Position numbers and translations under genes: made by a program
The notes under the pieces: model-generated
The model's database searches: none
What the model was told of the DNA's origin: nothing
What the model saw: the letters and a program-made list of their open reading frames with translations, nothing else
From: Shimia sp022448905
GTDB lineage: Bacteria; Pseudomonadota; Alphaproteobacteria; Rhodobacterales; Rhodobacteraceae
Length of the DNA: 64,000 nt
Reading direction: 5' to 3'
NCBI RefSeq assembly: GCF_047126315.1
Contig: NZ_CP138953.1
Coordinates: forward strand, 4,030,001-4,094,000
In this document: piece by piece, positions 62,800 to 64,000 of the stretch
Position numbering within the stretch: position 1 is the first letter of the stretch
How the letters are laid out: every line of letters starts with the position of its first letter

Positions 62800-63399
62800 T
62801 TAATTTTCTGCCGCTGTGCTCATTGGCGTGGTGCTGACCCACAACTCCACGGATTCCACGTCGCTCACGACACGCGAAAAATGCGGCTTTGCGGTGTTGT
62901 GGTGAATCACATCTCCCGGCCCCATGACAAACACTGCACCCTCCAAATGGTACTCAACCTCACCTGACAGCAGGTAGCAAAACACCTCTCCATCGTGGCA
63001 CATTTTCTCGGATTCATGCCCCGGCGGACGGTGAATGATCTGCGAATGCATCAGCGCGCCAAGGAAGCCAGGTCCCAGTTTCTCATAAAAACGGCCCGCT
63101 GTGCCAAGCGCATAGGATTGTCGACGGTCTTTCTGGATAAACTCGGAGTAGGTCTCCGGCACGCTCAACAACTGCTCCACGCTGGTCTGCAACGCCGCCG
63201 CAATTGACATCAGCGAAGACAGCGACGGAGAGCTGATCCCACGCTCCACCTGCGAGATGAACCCAGTGGTCAGATCCGCCTCCTCCGCAACCGCATTCAA
63301 CGTCTTGCCCAGCGCCTTGCGCCGCAACCGGATCGCCTGCCCCAGCTTCTCCGGCTGACCCTTCTGTTTTTTCTTTTTTGTTGTCGGGGAAGCCGCCAT
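62800..63399 (-). CDS. XRE-family regulator with cupin domain
   Basis: A 199-residue regulator of the PuuR-like type. A lysine-rich N-terminus (TTKKKKQKG) precedes the helix-turn-helix (IRLRRKALGKTLNAVAEEADLTTGFISQVERGISSPS in outline, residues 21-57). The C-terminal cupin (HDGEVFCYLLSGEVEYHLEG, PGDVIHHNT) binds a small ligand in relatives. ATG at 63399 has GGAG six bases upstream and is preferred to ATG at 63411. It lies upstream of the peptide operon on the same strand; shared TTTAGCAAA sites suggest it controls both itself and the importer. Confidence 0.88.
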   Translation of the reverse strand: MAASPTTKKKKQKGQPEKLGQAIRLRRKALGKTLNAVAEEADLTTGFISQVERGISSPSLSSLMSIAAALQTSVEQLLSVPETYSEFIQKDRRQSYALGTAGRFYEKLGPGFLGALMHSQIIHRPPGHESEKMCHDGEVFCYLLSGEVEYHLEGAVFVMGPGDVIHHNTAKPHFSRVVSDVESVELWVSTTPMSTAAEN

Positions 63400-63466
63400 C
63401 ACGATCTCCATTGAATATTCTGGGAAAACTGCGGCCACACCATATCAGCGAAAAAAGATATGTATA

Positions 63467-63486
63467 CTAAAATGAAATTTAGCAAA
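63467..63486. promoter_or_regulatory. CTAAA/TTTAG dyad upstream of the XRE gene
   Basis: CTAAA-N6-TTTAG (63467-63482) continues to TTTAGCAAA, the same nine bases as the half-site upstream of dppA. It lies 68 bases before the XRE start codon, suitable for autoregulation. Confidence 0.6.
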
Positions 63487-63593
63487 ACTGCAAAAGGAAG
63501 GCGGCGCTGCACGCTGGATATCCGATAACATCCCCCTGCTTTTGCCTGACGCGCGATACCCGCCACACCCTGCTCCGATCAAAGGAGCCCTTC

Positions 63594-63980
63594 ATGCAAT
63601 TTGCCTGCCCTGCCGCCCTGCTCGGCCTCACCCTTTTGACCGCCTGTGCCACCCCACTGGAGCGCTGCATCTCCACCGCGCAATCCGAGGTCGCTACCCT
63701 ACGCCGCGCCATCACAACCGCCGAAGGCAATATCACCCTCGGCTACGCCATCCACCGCAGTTCCGAAAGCTATACTTATTATGACACCTGCTATGACAAA
63801 AAAGACCGCCCCTACAGCTGCCCGGAAACCCGCTACCGCACGGTAGAAACCCCGGTCGAAATCGACGTGGCGCAACAACGCCAACGCCTGAAAGCCCTGC
63901 GGCGGGACCTGCCCGCCGCCGAAGACCGCGCCCGCATGCAGGCACAGCATTGCACGGCCCTGCATCCACCAACCGGATAA
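63594..63980 (+). CDS. hypothetical lipoprotein
   Basis: A 128-residue protein with a lipoprotein signal: LLGLTLLTACATP, a lipobox with Cys at residue 18, so it should be lipid-anchored. Residues 24-45 and 91-115 look helical; the middle holds YYDTCYDKKDRPYSCPETRYR with two cysteines likely to form a disulfide. GGAG lies nine bases before the ATG. It is divergent from the XRE regulator and function is unknown. Confidence 0.78.
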   Translation: MQFACPAALLGLTLLTACATPLERCISTAQSEVATLRRAITTAEGNITLGYAIHRSSESYTYYDTCYDKKDRPYSCPETRYRTVETPVEIDVAQQRQRLKALRRDLPAAEDRARMQAQHCTALHPPTG

Positions 63981-64000
63981 CAAAACCGCGTACTAAGAGA

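Overview
The window looks like a chromosomal segment of a Roseobacter-group Rhodobacteraceae (Alphaproteobacteria). Pointers are moderately high GC, dense gene packing with many ATGA/TGATG overlaps, a TRAP transporter, a 2-trimethylaminoethylphosphonate (tmpAB-type) locus, an NDUFS4-like complex I accessory gene, an Lhr-PdeM DNA-damage pair, and an acs-adk-symporter operon. I found no rRNA, tRNA, CRISPR array, phage or insertion sequence. Functions below come from reading motifs, without database searches. Coordinates use the start codon I consider most likely.

Left third (1-18.5 kb). An FKBP/SlyD-type isomerase is followed by a plus-strand run of small catabolic enzymes: haloacid dehalogenase, alpha/beta hydrolase, threonine-dehydratase-like PLP enzyme, endonuclease/exonuclease/phosphatase-family protein, 3-oxoadipate enol-lactonase (pcaD), esterase, and a shrunken PcaB-like protein without catalytic motifs. 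Next come a TetA-like efflux pump and a zinc alcohol dehydrogenase. A LysR regulator is divergent from tmpA-tmpB, two non-haem iron oxygenases that would turn 2-trimethylaminoethylphosphonate into glycine betaine and phosphate. An enolase-superfamily enzyme, an ArsR repressor, the Lhr-like helicase, PdeM and a thioesterase follow.

Middle (18.5-46 kb). A minus-strand cluster links acetate activation and uptake (acs, adk, two-part sodium symporter) to a cNMP/CBS/nucleotidyltransferase protein and a membrane-anchored PAS-exonuclease. After it come a porin plus secreted amidohydrolase with a divergent AraC regulator, a FabMG-like protein, a small J-domain protein, a GntR-controlled ABC importer, a frameshifted CHASE4-PAS hybrid histidine kinase, a periplasmic-type molybdenum hydroxylase pair, and an AraC/SDR pair.

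Right third (46-64 kb). uvrB is flanked by structured non-coding DNA and small secreted proteins. Two operons follow: a TRAP importer with an isocitrate-lyase-superfamily enzyme and a divergent Lrp regulator, and a peptide ABC importer with aminopeptidase P, apparently controlled by an XRE-cupin regulator. The dppC permease gene of the latter has an amber stop at codon 25.

The most interesting signals are the acetate/signalling/exonuclease operon, the tmpAB locus, the PcaB-like pseudoenzyme, two damaged genes (sensor kinase, dppC), the paired TTTAGCAAA operators, and several long intergenic inverted repeats, two of which share sequence.
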